Source of the DNA: Rubrobacter calidifluminis
GTDB lineage: Bacteria; Actinomycetota; Rubrobacteria; Rubrobacterales; Rubrobacteraceae
Direction: 5' to 3'
Assembly: GCF_028617075.1 (NCBI RefSeq)
Contig: NZ_JAQKGV010000007.1
Coordinates: forward strand, 1 to 64,000
DNA: 64,000 bases
Part shown: positions 24,649 through 33,518 of the stretch, piece after piece
Layout: each line of letters begins with the position of its first letter
How positions within the stretch are numbered: position 1 is the stretch's first letter
Notes under the pieces: generated by a model
The model's database searches: none
Seen by the model: the letters and a program-made list of their open reading frames with translations, nothing else
Told to the model about the DNA's origin: nothing
Made by a program: the position numbers and the translations under genes

Positions 24649-25965
24649 ATGTCCGACGCATCTTCCGGGCTGAATCCCGGCTCTGCACTCTCCAGCCAGC
24701 GCTGGAAGATAATAGTTCCGATTTCCTTCGTCACCTACAGCCTTGCCTATCTGGACCGCTCGAACTATTCCATCGGGACCGCCGGCGGACTCTCGCGAGA
24801 TCTCGGGATAACCCCTGGCGCGGACGCGCTCCTCGGGGCGCTTTTCTTCCTGGGATACTTCCTCTTCCAGATCCCGGCCGCCCACTACGCCGAGAACCGG
24901 AGCGTGAAGCGTCTGATCACCTGGTGTCTGGTTCTGTGGGGCATCTTCGCCGCGGCCCAGGGGGTCATCCCCTGGCTCTGGCTGTTCTTCGTAGACCGCT
25001 TCCTGCTCGGGGTGGTCGAGGCGGCCATCCTGCCGGCGATGCTCATCTTCCTCGCCCACTGGTTCACCAGCCGCGAGCGGGCCCGCGCCAACTCCTTCCT
25101 CATCCTGGGCAACCCGGTGACCGTGATGTGGATGTCCGCGGTCTCCGGCTACCTGATCGCCGCGACGAACTGGCGCTGGATGTTCATCATAGAGGGGCTC
25201 CCCGCCGTTCTGTGGGCGTTCGCATTCTGGAGGCTGACGGCCGACCATCCGAAGGACGCGCGCTGGCTGGACCAGGAGGAGAAGGAGGCCATAGAGGACG
25301 CCCTCGCCGCCGAGCAGCGGGAGATACCGCCGGTGGAGAGCTACCGCGAGGCGCTCGGCTCGAGAAACGTGATCATCCTCTCGATCCAGTACCTGCTGTG
25401 GAGCATCGGGGTCTACGGCTTCGTCTTCTGGCTCCCGACGATCATAAAGGCTGCCTCCCATCATGGCATCGGCTCCACGGGCGCGCTCTCTGCCATCCCC
25501 TACGCCTTCGCCGTGGTGGCGATGATCGTCGTCTCGCATTTCTCGGACCGTTCCTCGAGGCGCCGGGCGTTCGTATGGCCGTTCCTTCTCGTCGGGACCA
25601 TTGCCTTCTACCTCTCCTACAGGATAGGACCGGGACACTTCTGGCTCTCGTTCGTGCTGCTGGTCATAGCGGGGGCGGTGATGTACGCTCCCTACGGGCC
25701 GTACTTCGCTTTCATACCGGAGATGCTGCCTCGCAACGTCTCCGGAGCGGCGATAGCGCTCGTGAACAGCTTCGGTGCGCTGGGCGGGTTCGTGGGCGCC
25801 TACGTGGTGGGCTGGCTCAACGGAAACTTCGGCTCCGGGGTGGCGTTCATCTTCATGGCTGCGGCGCTCCTGGCCGCCGCCCTGTTGATGCTGCTCGTCC
25901 GGGGTACGCGCTCACACACGACCGGCCCGGCCGCCGGCACGCAGAAGACGCGAAGGAGAGCTTGA
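24649..25965 (+). CDS. MFS transporter, anion:cation symporter type
   Basis: A 438-residue carrier with about 12 helices. YLDRSNYSIGTAGGL in helix 1 and LFQIPAAHYAENRSVKR in the first loop place it in the ACS branch, near the transporter at 6629. ATG 24649 follows an extended AAGGAGGAAGGGAGG site; the longer frame from 24553 is rejected. Its stop overlaps the start of the cobalamin adenosyltransferase by one base (TGATG), so the two are coupled. Whether it carries a substrate linked to a B12-dependent pathway is unknown. Confidence 0.82.
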   Translation: MSDASSGLNPGSALSSQRWKIIVPISFVTYSLAYLDRSNYSIGTAGGLSRDLGITPGADALLGALFFLGYFLFQIPAAHYAENRSVKRLITWCLVLWGIFAAAQGVIPWLWLFFVDRFLLGVVEAAILPAMLIFLAHWFTSRERARANSFLILGNPVTVMWMSAVSGYLIAATNWRWMFIIEGLPAVLWAFAFWRLTADHPKDARWLDQEEKEAIEDALAAEQREIPPVESYREALGSRNVIILSIQYLLWSIGVYGFVFWLPTIIKAASHHGIGSTGALSAIPYAFAVVAMIVVSHFSDRSSRRRAFVWPFLLVGTIAFYLSYRIGPGHFWLSFVLLVIAGAVMYAPYGPYFAFIPEMLPRNVSGAAIALVNSFGALGGFVGAYVVGWLNGNFGSGVAFIFMAAALLAAALLMLLVRGTRSHTTGPAAGTQKTRRRA

Positions 25966-26498
25966 TGGGCGAGAAGGACAACCCACCGGTCTCGACCGGC
26001 AGAGGAGACGACGGAACGACGACCCTGCTCGGGGCGGGGCGCCTGCGCAAGGACGATCCGCGCATAAGGGTGCTCGGGGACATAGACGAAGCGAGCTCCT
26101 TTCTCGGGCTCGCCCGCGCCGAGGCCGGGGAGGGAGAACTCGGGGGGCTGCTGCTCTCCCTGCAGCGGCTCCTCTACCGCATCATGGGCGACGTCGCCAT
26201 GCCGAACGAGGAGAACTCGGTGGGAGAGAGAGACCTGGAGGCGGTAGAGGAAGCCCTCGCGCGCTGGAGGGAGCGGACGGAGATCCCGCGCGAGTTCGTC
26301 GTGCCAGGGGAGAGCCGGCTCGGCGCGCTAATAGACGTTGCCCGCTCGGTGGTGCGCCGGGCGGAGCGGAGCCTCGTCGCCGCCGGCTACGCCGGGACCC
26401 ACCCGCAGGCTCTGCGGGTTGTCAACAGAACCTCGGATCTGCTCTTCGTCGTCGCGCGCAACGCCGACGGCGGGAGCCGGCTCTCGAAGGAGGCCTAG
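25965..26498 (+). CDS. Cob(I)alamin adenosyltransferase, PduO type
   Basis: A 177-residue protein that attaches the 5-deoxyadenosyl group of ATP to reduced cob(I)alamin, making coenzyme B12. Family motifs are the N-terminal ATP loop STGRGDDGTTTLLGAGRLRKDDPR, the GDIDEASSFLGLAR helix and the C-terminal RSVVRRAERSLV and NRTSDLLFVVAR segments. ATG 25965 overlaps the MFS stop. No cobalamin riboswitch or B12-dependent enzyme is seen nearby. Its TAG shares CTAG with the stop of the convergent GGDEF-EAL gene. Confidence 0.88.
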   Translation: MGEKDNPPVSTGRGDDGTTTLLGAGRLRKDDPRIRVLGDIDEASSFLGLARAEAGEGELGGLLLSLQRLLYRIMGDVAMPNEENSVGERDLEAVEEALARWRERTEIPREFVVPGESRLGALIDVARSVVRRAERSLVAAGYAGTHPQALRVVNRTSDLLFVVARNADGGSRLSKEA

Positions 26499-28558
26499 CA
26501 CCCTCCGCGCGCGGAGAGCAGATCGTCCAGACGCCACCCGGGCAGCAGCCCGGCGAAACGGCTCCCCTGCATCGTGGTGCAACCGAGCTCCAGCAGCGTC
26601 TCGACCTGGGCGTCACGCTCGACCCCATCGGCGACCGGCTCGAATCCGAGAGACCGGGCGAGCGTTACCGCCGAGCCAACCGCTACCCGGGAGGCCGGGT
26701 CCGAACCGAGTCCCGCGAGCAGCGAGCGGTGGATCTTCACCGAATCCACCGGCAATCTACACAGATGCGAGATCGATACCCCAAAGGCTCCGAAGTCGCA
26801 CAGCTCCAGCCTCACGCCGAGGCGCTTGAGATGATCCAGCGAACGCTCCATACCTTCCGGGGCACCCATCAGGGCACCCTCGGAGATCTGCAACACCAGC
26901 GCCCGCGGGTCGGTGCCACCCTCTGGCAGGAGACGGGCGAGGAGGCCGACGAGGGCGGGCACCATGCGCTCCGAGAGGGCGACGCCGACGGAGATCGCAT
27001 CCCCGGCAACCGCCTCCGACCAGGCCAGCGCCCGGTGGCACGCCTCCCGCAGTACCATCCTCCTCAGCTGTTCCTCCAGGCCGGTCTCCCCGGCGATCTC
27101 GAAAAGCTCCGCCGGAGGGATCCTGCCCCGCTCCGGATGCTCCCAGCTCGGGAGGGCCTCGGCGCCGATCAAGCGCGGTGTCCCGCCCCGCAGGCTCACC
27201 CTCGGCCTGAACAGGAGCTCCACCCCACCACACTCGAGCGCCCGGCGCAGATCCGCCTCCAGCCTCAGTTGCCCGAAGGCTCGCACCTCCTCCTCCATCT
27301 CGAAGAAACCACACCCGGCCCCGCCCCGGTCCCTGATCCTGGAGGCCGCGGTCTCGGCCTCGAGCAGCAGCTCCTCGGGTGCGGCACCCGTCCTCCCGAG
27401 CGAGATGCCGATGCTGGCGCTCACGAGGACGTCGGTGCCGCCTATCTCGAGGGGACGCCGGAGCTTTCGTTCGAGTTCCCGGGTGAAGCGGGCAGCACCG
27501 GCGGCGTCGCGCACCCCCTCGAGCAGCACGGCGAACTCGTCATCCCCGGTCCGAGCCGCGCTATCCCGGTCGCGCAGCGAAGAGGAGATCCTGCGCCCCG
27601 TAGCCCGGATCAGCTCCCTGGCCCCCTCCTCCCCCAGTGCATCCCTGGCAAGCCTGAACCCATCGAGGTCCAGGTAGAGCACGGCAGGGAGTGCGCCATC
27701 CTCCGGGCAGCGGGCCAACGCCCGCGAGATCAGCTCGAGCAAAAGCTCCCTGCGCAGAAGACCCGTCAGGTCGTCGTGGAGTGCCTCCCCCCGCTCACCC
27801 TCCCCGGCCAGCTTGAGGCCGGTGATGTCGATCATGACACCCCACCAGCGCACCCGCCCCTCCTCCTCGACCGGCGCGCTGGCGTCGCGCACCCAGATCA
27901 CGCGCCCGTCGCGCGAGATCATCCGGTACTCCATCTCGAGCGGCTCCCGGGCCATCCGGGCGCGCACCGCGGTGGTCAGGACCCGCTCGCGGTCCTCGGG
28001 GTGCAGGATCTTGAGGAAGAGGTTCCCGTCGGCCAGCCACTCCTCCGGAGAGAACCCGAGCAGCCCCTCGACGCAGGGGCTCATGTACGGCAGGGGCTCG
28101 AGGCCCTCGGCGTCGTCCACGTAGAAGACCACGCCGGGTATGGCCCGGGACAGTGCACGCCGGCCCACCCCCACCTCCCGCACCACACCCTGCAACGCGG
28201 CATCGATCCCGCACCCGGAGTCCTCACGCACGGTGCAGACCACCGAGCGGGCGCCATCCCAGTCCACCGGCCCCGCGCTGACACGGACAGCGACCTCACC
28301 TCCTCCAGCCCCACGGTGCGCGGTCTCGTACCAGACTGGCCCTCTCAGGGCACGCAGCAGCTGGCCCCGCTCGACCGACGGCTGTCCAGAGATCTGTGAG
28401 ATTCCGGCCCCGGCTCCGGAGATGCCGTAGAGCTCGCGGGCCCGGGCGTTGGCAGCCAGGATCCTCCCGCTCTCCGGCTCGACCACCAGGGCGACATCCG
28501 CGAGCCGCTCGAAGATCGCGCGGTATCTTTCTCCTTCCTGCCGTCCCCCGCTCGCCAC
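26495..28558 (-). CDS. PAS-PAS-GGDEF-EAL protein with degenerate catalytic motifs
   Basis: A 687-residue signalling protein: PAS-like domain (about 10-115), second PAS/PAC (about 135-250, ending WWGVMIDITGLK), GGDEF-like domain (about 260-420) and EAL-like domain (about 430-687). The cyclase signature reads GDDEF (338-342). In the EAL domain E467 is kept, but the preceding Gln of the YQP motif is Arg451, the Asn of the VNLS motif is missing (SVGVALS), DDFG is CDFG (587-590), KID is KIH (608-610) and AEGVE is ADGVE. It is therefore probably a c-di-GMP receptor or regulator, not an active phosphodiesterase. No membrane segment is visible. Confidence 0.88.
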   Translation of the reverse strand: MASGGRQEGERYRAIFERLADVALVVEPESGRILAANARARELYGISGAGAGISQISGQPSVERGQLLRALRGPVWYETAHRGAGGGEVAVRVSAGPVDWDGARSVVCTVREDSGCGIDAALQGVVREVGVGRRALSRAIPGVVFYVDDAEGLEPLPYMSPCVEGLLGFSPEEWLADGNLFLKILHPEDRERVLTTAVRARMAREPLEMEYRMISRDGRVIWVRDASAPVEEEGRVRWWGVMIDITGLKLAGEGERGEALHDDLTGLLRRELLLELISRALARCPEDGALPAVLYLDLDGFRLARDALGEEGARELIRATGRRISSSLRDRDSAARTGDDEFAVLLEGVRDAAGAARFTRELERKLRRPLEIGGTDVLVSASIGISLGRTGAAPEELLLEAETAASRIRDRGGAGCGFFEMEEEVRAFGQLRLEADLRRALECGGVELLFRPRVSLRGGTPRLIGAEALPSWEHPERGRIPPAELFEIAGETGLEEQLRRMVLREACHRALAWSEAVAGDAISVGVALSERMVPALVGLLARLLPEGGTDPRALVLQISEGALMGAPEGMERSLDHLKRLGVRLELCDFGAFGVSISHLCRLPVDSVKIHRSLLAGLGSDPASRVAVGSAVTLARSLGFEPVADGVERDAQVETLLELGCTTMQGSRFAGLLPGWRLDDLLSARGGC

Positions 28559-28628
28559 ATGACTGTTATCGGCTGGAATAGGGAATGGGTTTAGCTAACG
28601 CCCGCGCGACATCCGAAACCAGGCAATA

Positions 28629-29819
28629 TCACTGGTAGTCGACGACCGCCGGGGCAGGATCCATCCTGACCACCTCTGTGGGAGAGAAGAGCGGCCTGTC
28701 CTGCCGGTAGAAGAGCTTAAAGCCCCCGTACTGAACCGGGCGGTTCCGGACGAGCATCCGGTACTTGGCGAGCTTGTCCCTGGGCACCCCGAACCCATCC
28801 GCGTTGAGGACTACCTCGACGTGGCGGGTGGGCCTTACGAGCCCGACGTTCCTCACCACCCCGCTCTGGAACTGGTGCACGAGCACCACCTTGGCCGGGA
28901 GGTCGTTCCTGCGGACGAGGTGGTCCACGTAGCGCACGGCCTGCTCGATCTCGGAGCCGTCGACGCTCCCGAGGTCCCGCCCGGGCACCTCACCCGGCTC
29001 CACGTGGTACTCGGTGTCTATCGCGAGCTCAACGTAGGGGAGCTTCAAAAACGGCGCGAGCGCCTTGACCTCGTCCATCACCGAGTCGCGCCCGGGCTGC
29101 ACGTCGAGCATCAGGAGGGCGTGGTTCTCCTTCGCCAGGGTGGCGTAGCGGCGTATCACCTTCGGGTCGAGGCGCGAGACGTAGAGCCCTCCAGGACCGG
29201 GATCGCGTTGAGCCACGGAGGATATGAGCTCCACGACCGGGATGGCGGGATGCCGGGGGTCGGCCTTCGAATACGCTCTGGCCTGCGCCTTCAGACGCCG
29301 CATCATCTCCTTCGGGTGGTACTCGCCCAGGATGCCCATCTGGTCCGAGAGGGGGCTGCCGTAGTACATCACGAGCCGGTGGCTCTCGAGCGGACCTCCG
29401 GAGGTATCCCTGGCCCCGGCATGCAGCGTACGCCCGAGGGGTACGCTGCGCTCCATCACGTGACCGCCGTCCCCGGAGGTTCGCCAGGTGAGCGGCACGC
29501 TCTCCATCCTCAAGACCTTCCTCGCGAGCTGGTCGTTCGAGGGTAGCGCGGCACCCCCGGGTGGGGAGATAGCCTCGTAGGGCTCCTTCCGGGGAGCGCT
29601 CTTCCGGGCCTGGTGGTCCCCAGGAGTTTTGGTTCCACCCCCGATAGGGGGTGAGCCGGTGGAGGGGGGGCGAACCCCGATGAACACGGCCGCGAACAAG
29701 ACGACCACCATCCCGGCGAGCAGAGCCCCGGCGCGCCTCCTCTGCCCGTAGCCCATCCTCCGGCGTCTTCTCCCACCCAAGCTTCCTCGCTCTTTCCGCC
29801 TGCAGGCCAGGGCTCGCAT
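28629..29819 (-). CDS. Membrane-anchored or exported protein of unknown function
   Basis: A 396-residue protein I do not recognise. It has an Arg-rich start (GGRRRRRMGYGQRRRAG) followed by one hydrophobic helix (LLAGMVVVLFAAVFIGV, about residues 34-50), then a Pro/Gly-rich linker of about 60 residues and a globular domain of about 250 residues. Segments such as HRLVMYYGSPLS, IPVVELISSVAQ, ALLMLDVQPGRDSV and YVELAIDTEYHV alternate strands and helices as in a TIM barrel, with acidic residues at strand ends, so a glycosidase-like fold is conceivable. The start is uncertain: neither ATG 29819 nor ATG 29756 has a well-spaced ribosome site. Confidence 0.6.
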   Translation of the reverse strand: MRALACRRKERGSLGGRRRRRMGYGQRRRAGALLAGMVVVLFAAVFIGVRPPSTGSPPIGGGTKTPGDHQARKSAPRKEPYEAISPPGGAALPSNDQLARKVLRMESVPLTWRTSGDGGHVMERSVPLGRTLHAGARDTSGGPLESHRLVMYYGSPLSDQMGILGEYHPKEMMRRLKAQARAYSKADPRHPAIPVVELISSVAQRDPGPGGLYVSRLDPKVIRRYATLAKENHALLMLDVQPGRDSVMDEVKALAPFLKLPYVELAIDTEYHVEPGEVPGRDLGSVDGSEIEQAVRYVDHLVRRNDLPAKVVLVHQFQSGVVRNVGLVRPTRHVEVVLNADGFGVPRDKLAKYRMLVRNRPVQYGGFKLFYRQDRPLFSPTEVVRMDPAPAVVDYQ

Positions 29820-29840
29820 GCTAGAGGTTTCCCGGCGCCA

Positions 29841-29869
29841 TTTCCAAGGCCCCCCATATGGTCTACACT
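29841..29869 (+). promoter_or_regulatory. Possible promoter of the cupin gene
   Basis: TTTCCA (29841-29846) and TACACT (29864-29869) with a 17-base spacer. A transcript from about 29876 would carry GAGGAG before TTG 29896. Confidence 0.38.
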
Positions 29870-29895
29870 AATAGCCCGCGAGAGGAGATGTAACC

Positions 29896-30258
29896 TTGGA
29901 CCAGAGACCGAAATCCATAAAAGTAGACAAACCGTGGGGCAGGTTCGAGCAGTACACCCACAACCTCCCGTGCACCGTCAAGATCATCACGGTGGCCCCC
30001 GGTGGAATACTCTCCCGCCAGTACCACGACCGGCGGGACGAGCTGTGGGTGATACTCGACCAAGGGGCGAAAGTGGAGCTCGGCGACAAGACGCTCTACC
30101 CCGACCCCGAGGAGAAGCTCTTCATACCGCGCGGCACGATCCATCGCCTGGCCTGCGTCGGTGATTCCCCGGTCAGGATCCTCGAGATCTCCTTCGGCGT
30201 CTTCGACGAGGAGGACATCGTCAGGCTCGAGGACGTCTACGGCCGGGTAGGACCCTGA
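29896..30258 (+). CDS. Cupin protein, type II phosphomannose isomerase-like
   Basis: A 120-residue single-domain cupin. PWGRFEQYTHN at the N-terminus and SRQYHDRRDELWVIL plus FIPRGTIHRLACVG match the type II mannose-6-phosphate isomerase fold found at the C-terminus of ManC/GDP-mannose pyrophosphorylases. The metal ligands would be H44, E49 and H84. It starts at TTG 29896 after GAGGAG. As a free-standing domain it may interconvert mannose and fructose phosphates or bind a sugar phosphate. It is followed 13 bases later by a YIP1-like membrane gene. Confidence 0.75.
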   Translation: MDQRPKSIKVDKPWGRFEQYTHNLPCTVKIITVAPGGILSRQYHDRRDELWVILDQGAKVELGDKTLYPDPEEKLFIPRGTIHRLACVGDSPVRILEISFGVFDEEDIVRLEDVYGRVGP

Positions 30259-30271
30259 CCGACCAGACACC

Positions 30272-30853
30272 GTGTCCCCGGGTTACGGAGCGCCGTACCC
30301 GTCCTCTCCGGAAGGGTTCTGGTATGCCCTCAGGGAGGTGTGGCTCGCCCCGAGACGTTTCTTTCGCAGGCTCGACCCCGGGGGCGGCATCGTGCGACCC
30401 GCGCTCTTCGCGGCCGCCGTGCTCTATCTGAACCTGCTGCTCGGCACATTCCTAAGGTCCATCCTAGCCGGCGGTTTCGAGTACTCACTCCTCTATGCCC
30501 CGCTGCTCGGGCTCGCGGTCTCCGCGGTGCTCGGGCCGCTGCTCGTGGCCGCCTTCGCTGCGCTGGTCCTGTTCGTACTCGACGGCACCCCTTCGGCCCG
30601 CCGCATGGGCCCGTTGTTTCGCGCCCTGTGCTACTCGACGGGCCCAGGTGTTATCCTCTGGGTACCGTACGGTCCGGTGCTCGCCGTCCCATACGGCGCA
30701 TACGTCGCGACCCTCGCCGTGCGGGAGACACTCGGAGTCGGATGGAGGCGGGCCGCACCGGCGACGCTCATCCCCCTGATCGCCCTGATGGTCCTGCTGG
30801 CGCTGCTCGGCGCGCCCCTGGTCTCCTACCCGCTCCCCGGAAGCCCTCTCTGA
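30272..30853 (+). CDS. YIP1-family membrane protein
   Basis: A 193-residue protein with a soluble, proline-rich N-terminus and a DPGGGIVRPALFAAAVLYLN motif leading into four or five membrane helices, the layout of bacterial YIP1-domain proteins. LCYSTGPGVILWVPYGPVLAVPYGAY is the characteristic central segment. Function in bacteria is unknown. GTG 30272 lies just after the cupin gene with no clear ribosome site. The C-terminal end overlaps the convergent M20 hydrolase gene by 28 bases. Confidence 0.65.
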   Translation: MSPGYGAPYPSSPEGFWYALREVWLAPRRFFRRLDPGGGIVRPALFAAAVLYLNLLLGTFLRSILAGGFEYSLLYAPLLGLAVSAVLGPLLVAAFAALVLFVLDGTPSARRMGPLFRALCYSTGPGVILWVPYGPVLAVPYGAYVATLAVRETLGVGWRRAAPATLIPLIALMVLLALLGAPLVSYPLPGSPL

Positions 30854-32031
30854 GAGGACGCCTCGAGCGCGAGCGCCGCGAGCAGAGCGGAGCCCACGGG
30901 CATCACGCTCTCGTCGAAGGAGAAGGTTGGGGTGTGGAGCCCGGAGACGTCTCCGACCCCGAGCCAGATGTACGCCCCGGGGACGGCCTCGAGCATGAAC
31001 GCGAAGTCCTCGGCCCCCATCGAGGGCCGCGCGGCCTCCACCGCCCGTCCCTCGCCGAGCACCTTCCCGGCGACGTCGAGGGCCAGCCGGGCGGCCTCGG
31101 GGTCGTTGCGCGTCACCGGGTAGGAGAACTCGTAGTCGAGCCGCGCATCCCCCCTCATACCGCGGGCAACACCGCGGGCGAGCTCCTCTATACGCTGCGG
31201 CATGACCCGGCGCAGCTCCTCGTCGAGCGTGCGCACCGTCCCGCTCACACGCGCGGTCTCGGGGATGATGTTGAAGGCGGTACCGGCTTCCAGCTGCCCC
31301 ACGGTCACCACCGCGGGTTCCGTCGGGTCGACCTCGCGCGCGACGAGACTCTGCAACAGGGTGACGATCTGCGAGGCGATGAGGACGGCGTCGGTCCCGA
31401 GATGCGGCATCGCGCCGTGGGCGCCCTTCCCCTCCACGAAAAGCTCGAAGGCGTCGGCGGCGGCCATTATCGGACCAGGCCTGGTCGAGGCACACCCGAG
31501 TGGTAACCCGGGCCACAGGTGCAGCGCGAACGCCGCTGAGACGCCCTCGAGCACCCCCTCCTCCACCATGACCCTGCCCCCACCGCCACCTTCCTCGGCC
31601 GGCTGGAAGACGAACCTGACGTCCCCCTCGAGGTGCCGGCGCAACCCGTCCTCGCACAGGGCCCGCGCTGCCCCGAAGAGCATCGCCGTGTGGGCGTCGT
31701 GCCCGCAGGCGTGCATCTTCCCGTCGAACTCGGAGGCGAACGGGAACCCGGTCTCCTCCCGTATGGGGAGCGCGTCCATGTCCGCCCGCAGGACGACGAC
31801 CGGGCCTCCCCCGTTGCCCTCGAGCGTCGCGACGACCCCGTTCTCGGCCACACCGCTCTCCACCCTGAGCGGGAGCCCCTCGAGCGCCGAGAGCACCTTC
31901 TGCGCAGTCCGCTCTGTCTCGAAGCCGAGCTCCGGCTCGCGGTGTATGTCGCGGCGCAGGGCCGTGATCTCCTCCCCGAACCGCCCGGCTATCTTCTCCG
32001 CAAGCCCTCCGAAGCCGCGGGTCGCGTCCAC
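30826..32031 (-). CDS. M20 amidohydrolase (hippurate/IAA-amino acid hydrolase type)
   Basis: A 401-residue M20D-type metallohydrolase: RRDIHREPELGFET at the start, RADMDALPI, the metal motif MHACGHDAHTAML and EEGGGGGRVMVEEG, then the dimer/lid domain (GKGAHGAMPHLGTDAV) and SMGAEDFAFML near the end. These enzymes cleave N-acyl or indole-acetyl amino acids. GTG 32031 is chosen; GGGGG stands 5-8 bases upstream, and the longer frame to 32202 overlaps the GntR gene. It follows gntR by 19 bases, so its expression is probably controlled by that regulator. Confidence 0.87.
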   Translation of the reverse strand: MDATRGFGGLAEKIAGRFGEEITALRRDIHREPELGFETERTAQKVLSALEGLPLRVESGVAENGVVATLEGNGGGPVVVLRADMDALPIREETGFPFASEFDGKMHACGHDAHTAMLFGAARALCEDGLRRHLEGDVRFVFQPAEEGGGGGRVMVEEGVLEGVSAAFALHLWPGLPLGCASTRPGPIMAAADAFELFVEGKGAHGAMPHLGTDAVLIASQIVTLLQSLVAREVDPTEPAVVTVGQLEAGTAFNIIPETARVSGTVRTLDEELRRVMPQRIEELARGVARGMRGDARLDYEFSYPVTRNDPEAARLALDVAGKVLGEGRAVEAARPSMGAEDFAFMLEAVPGAYIWLGVGDVSGLHTPTFSFDESVMPVGSALLAALALEASSQRGLPGSG

Positions 32032-32050
32032 ACAAGCCCCCTTTCGTCTT

Positions 32051-32437
32051 CTACCTGCGGCGCAACCGCTCGAACTCCGCCTCGAAACACTCCCAGAGCT
32101 CGTCTTCCGTGATCCCGAGCCCCGCCGCGTCGCGCACGATCTCTTCCACCCGCCGGTAGATCTCCTGCACCCGGCGCTTCCTGTCTCCGGAGCCGGGATC
32201 ACCCGCCACCACCGTCCCCACCCCGGGACGGCTCTCTATGAGCCCTTCCCGCTGCAGCTCTCCGTAGGCCCTGACGACGGTGTTCGGAGCCACCCCGAGT
32301 CGCCGCGCCAGGGCGCGCACGGTGGGTAGCCGCTGCCCGGCTTCCAGGCTCCCGACCTCCAGCGCATGCCTGATGTAACCGACGATCTGAAGGTAGATCG
32401 GGATGCCACTCCCGTGGTCGACCTCCGGCAGGATCAA
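32051..32437 (-). CDS. GntR-family regulator, YtrA-like subfamily
   Basis: A 128-residue regulator with the GntR winged helix (IPIYLQIVGYIRHALEVGSLEAGQRLPTVR, RLGVAPNTVVRAYGELQREGLI) and a short C-terminal helical segment in place of a ligand-binding domain, as in YtrA. YtrA-type proteins usually control ABC transporter genes; here the downstream gene is an M20 amidohydrolase, which is unusual. The start is TTG 32437. A 23-base dyad lies 26 bases upstream of the start and is the likely operator. Confidence 0.85.
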   Translation of the reverse strand: MILPEVDHGSGIPIYLQIVGYIRHALEVGSLEAGQRLPTVRALARRLGVAPNTVVRAYGELQREGLIESRPGVGTVVAGDPGSGDRKRRVQEIYRRVEEIVRDAAGLGITEDELWECFEAEFERLRRR

Positions 32438-32462
32438 GTCTTTACCCCCAGCCCACGCTCAA

Positions 32463-32485
32463 TGTCGTATACACCTGATACAACA
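32463..32485. promoter_or_regulatory. Candidate GntR operator
   Basis: Inverted repeat with arms TGTCGTAT (32463-32470) and ATACAACA (32478-32485) separated by 7 bases, one mismatch. It lies immediately upstream of the gntR start in an AT-rich patch, so autoregulation is likely. YtrA-type sites commonly have GTAT/ATAC half-sites. Confidence 0.5.
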
Positions 32486-32531
32486 TAGCGGGGGGCGGCG
32501 GAGACTTCAAGCGCCCCCGGGCGCGGGAGCT

Positions 32532-33305
32532 TCAGAGGGTCCAGACCTGGACGGGCTCATCGCGTGGCAGGGAGCTCAGGACCACGTTCTCGACGCCCAT
32601 CCCCCACAGCTCGCGCGCGATGAGGGAAGCGTCGGACATCACGAGCCCGGGGCGCACCCCGGTGATGAGCACTGCCTTCCGACATCCCCCGGGGACCTTC
32701 CCGAGTGAACCCTGTGCCAGCGCCCGGGCGAAGGCGGAGGCGGTTATGGTGTGCCCGGCGCCGACCCCGGTGAGCTCGGAGAAGACCTCCGGCCGGTGGA
32801 CGTAGCGCTCGTCGACCGGCTTGCCGAGCGCCTCGACGTTGCCCACGGCCACGACCAGGGTCGCGGAAGCCGGGATGACCGGCTCGTGCTCCGCCGTGCC
32901 CTTGATCAGGCGCCGCCTGGCACCATCCGCCTCGACCAGCACGATGTCGGCGAGCGGAACCAGCGCGTCCACCCACGCCGGCTCCACCCCCCCCACCCGC
33001 TCCTTCGAGAGCAGCGCGCTGCCCGCCACGACGGCCCGCGCCACGCCGAAGGACTCCTCAATCCTCCCCCGGAGCTCGCTCAGGTTCTCCGAGGTCAGAA
33101 CGGGCCCTATCCTCGAAGCCTCCTCCAGAAACATCTTGGTAGTCGGCACCACGAGGACTCTGAACCCCTCGCCGGCAGCCTCTCCGCAGACGCCGATGAT
33201 CGCACCGGACTTGCCCCCCGCCCCGGCGAACGCGACCACGTCTCCGCTCCTTATCCCCAAGGCCTCAAGCAGCTTCAACCTCTCCTCCTCTACGAGAGCA
33301 ACCAC
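32532..33305 (-). CDS. yqeC: YqeC-like selenium-dependent hydroxylase maturation protein
   Basis: A 257-residue protein with a P-loop-like start VVAFAGAGGKSGAI, VVPTTKMF, ADIVLVEADGARRRLIKGTAEHEPVIP and VGNVEALGKPVDERYVHRPEVF, all marks of YqeC. YqeC proteins are linked to maturation of molybdenum hydroxylases that carry a labile selenium or a modified cofactor. No molybdenum hydroxylase or SelD lies in the window, so its partner is elsewhere. It is the first gene of a leftward run but is separated from gntR by about 90 bases. Confidence 0.8.
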   Translation of the reverse strand: MVALVEEERLKLLEALGIRSGDVVAFAGAGGKSGAIIGVCGEAAGEGFRVLVVPTTKMFLEEASRIGPVLTSENLSELRGRIEESFGVARAVVAGSALLSKERVGGVEPAWVDALVPLADIVLVEADGARRRLIKGTAEHEPVIPASATLVVAVGNVEALGKPVDERYVHRPEVFSELTGVGAGHTITASAFARALAQGSLGKVPGGCRKAVLITGVRPGLVMSDASLIARELWGMGVENVVLSSLPRDEPVQVWTL

Positions 33306-33518
33306 CAGTGGGCCACACCCGCAGCCGAAATCCAGTCCTCTCGATCCAGTACTCTTGTATGCCCATGTTCATATTACATCACGTGTTTCGATAACGCCTT
33401 TATGCTATGTTGATAACTAAGCGTATCGCGCACGCGAATCGGCCGGGCAGAGAAACATTACGGAAGTTATATTTACGTTACGGTTCGTGTCGAGATGCAG
33501 GCGGAGAAAGGAGAACCG

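Noticed and set aside
33306-33518. Small RNA or promoter array in the AT-richer gap before the holin-like gene
   Set aside because: The gap has a TATATT (33468-33473) and a CACGTG palindrome, but no matching -35 boxes or stable hairpin, so nothing specific can be supported.
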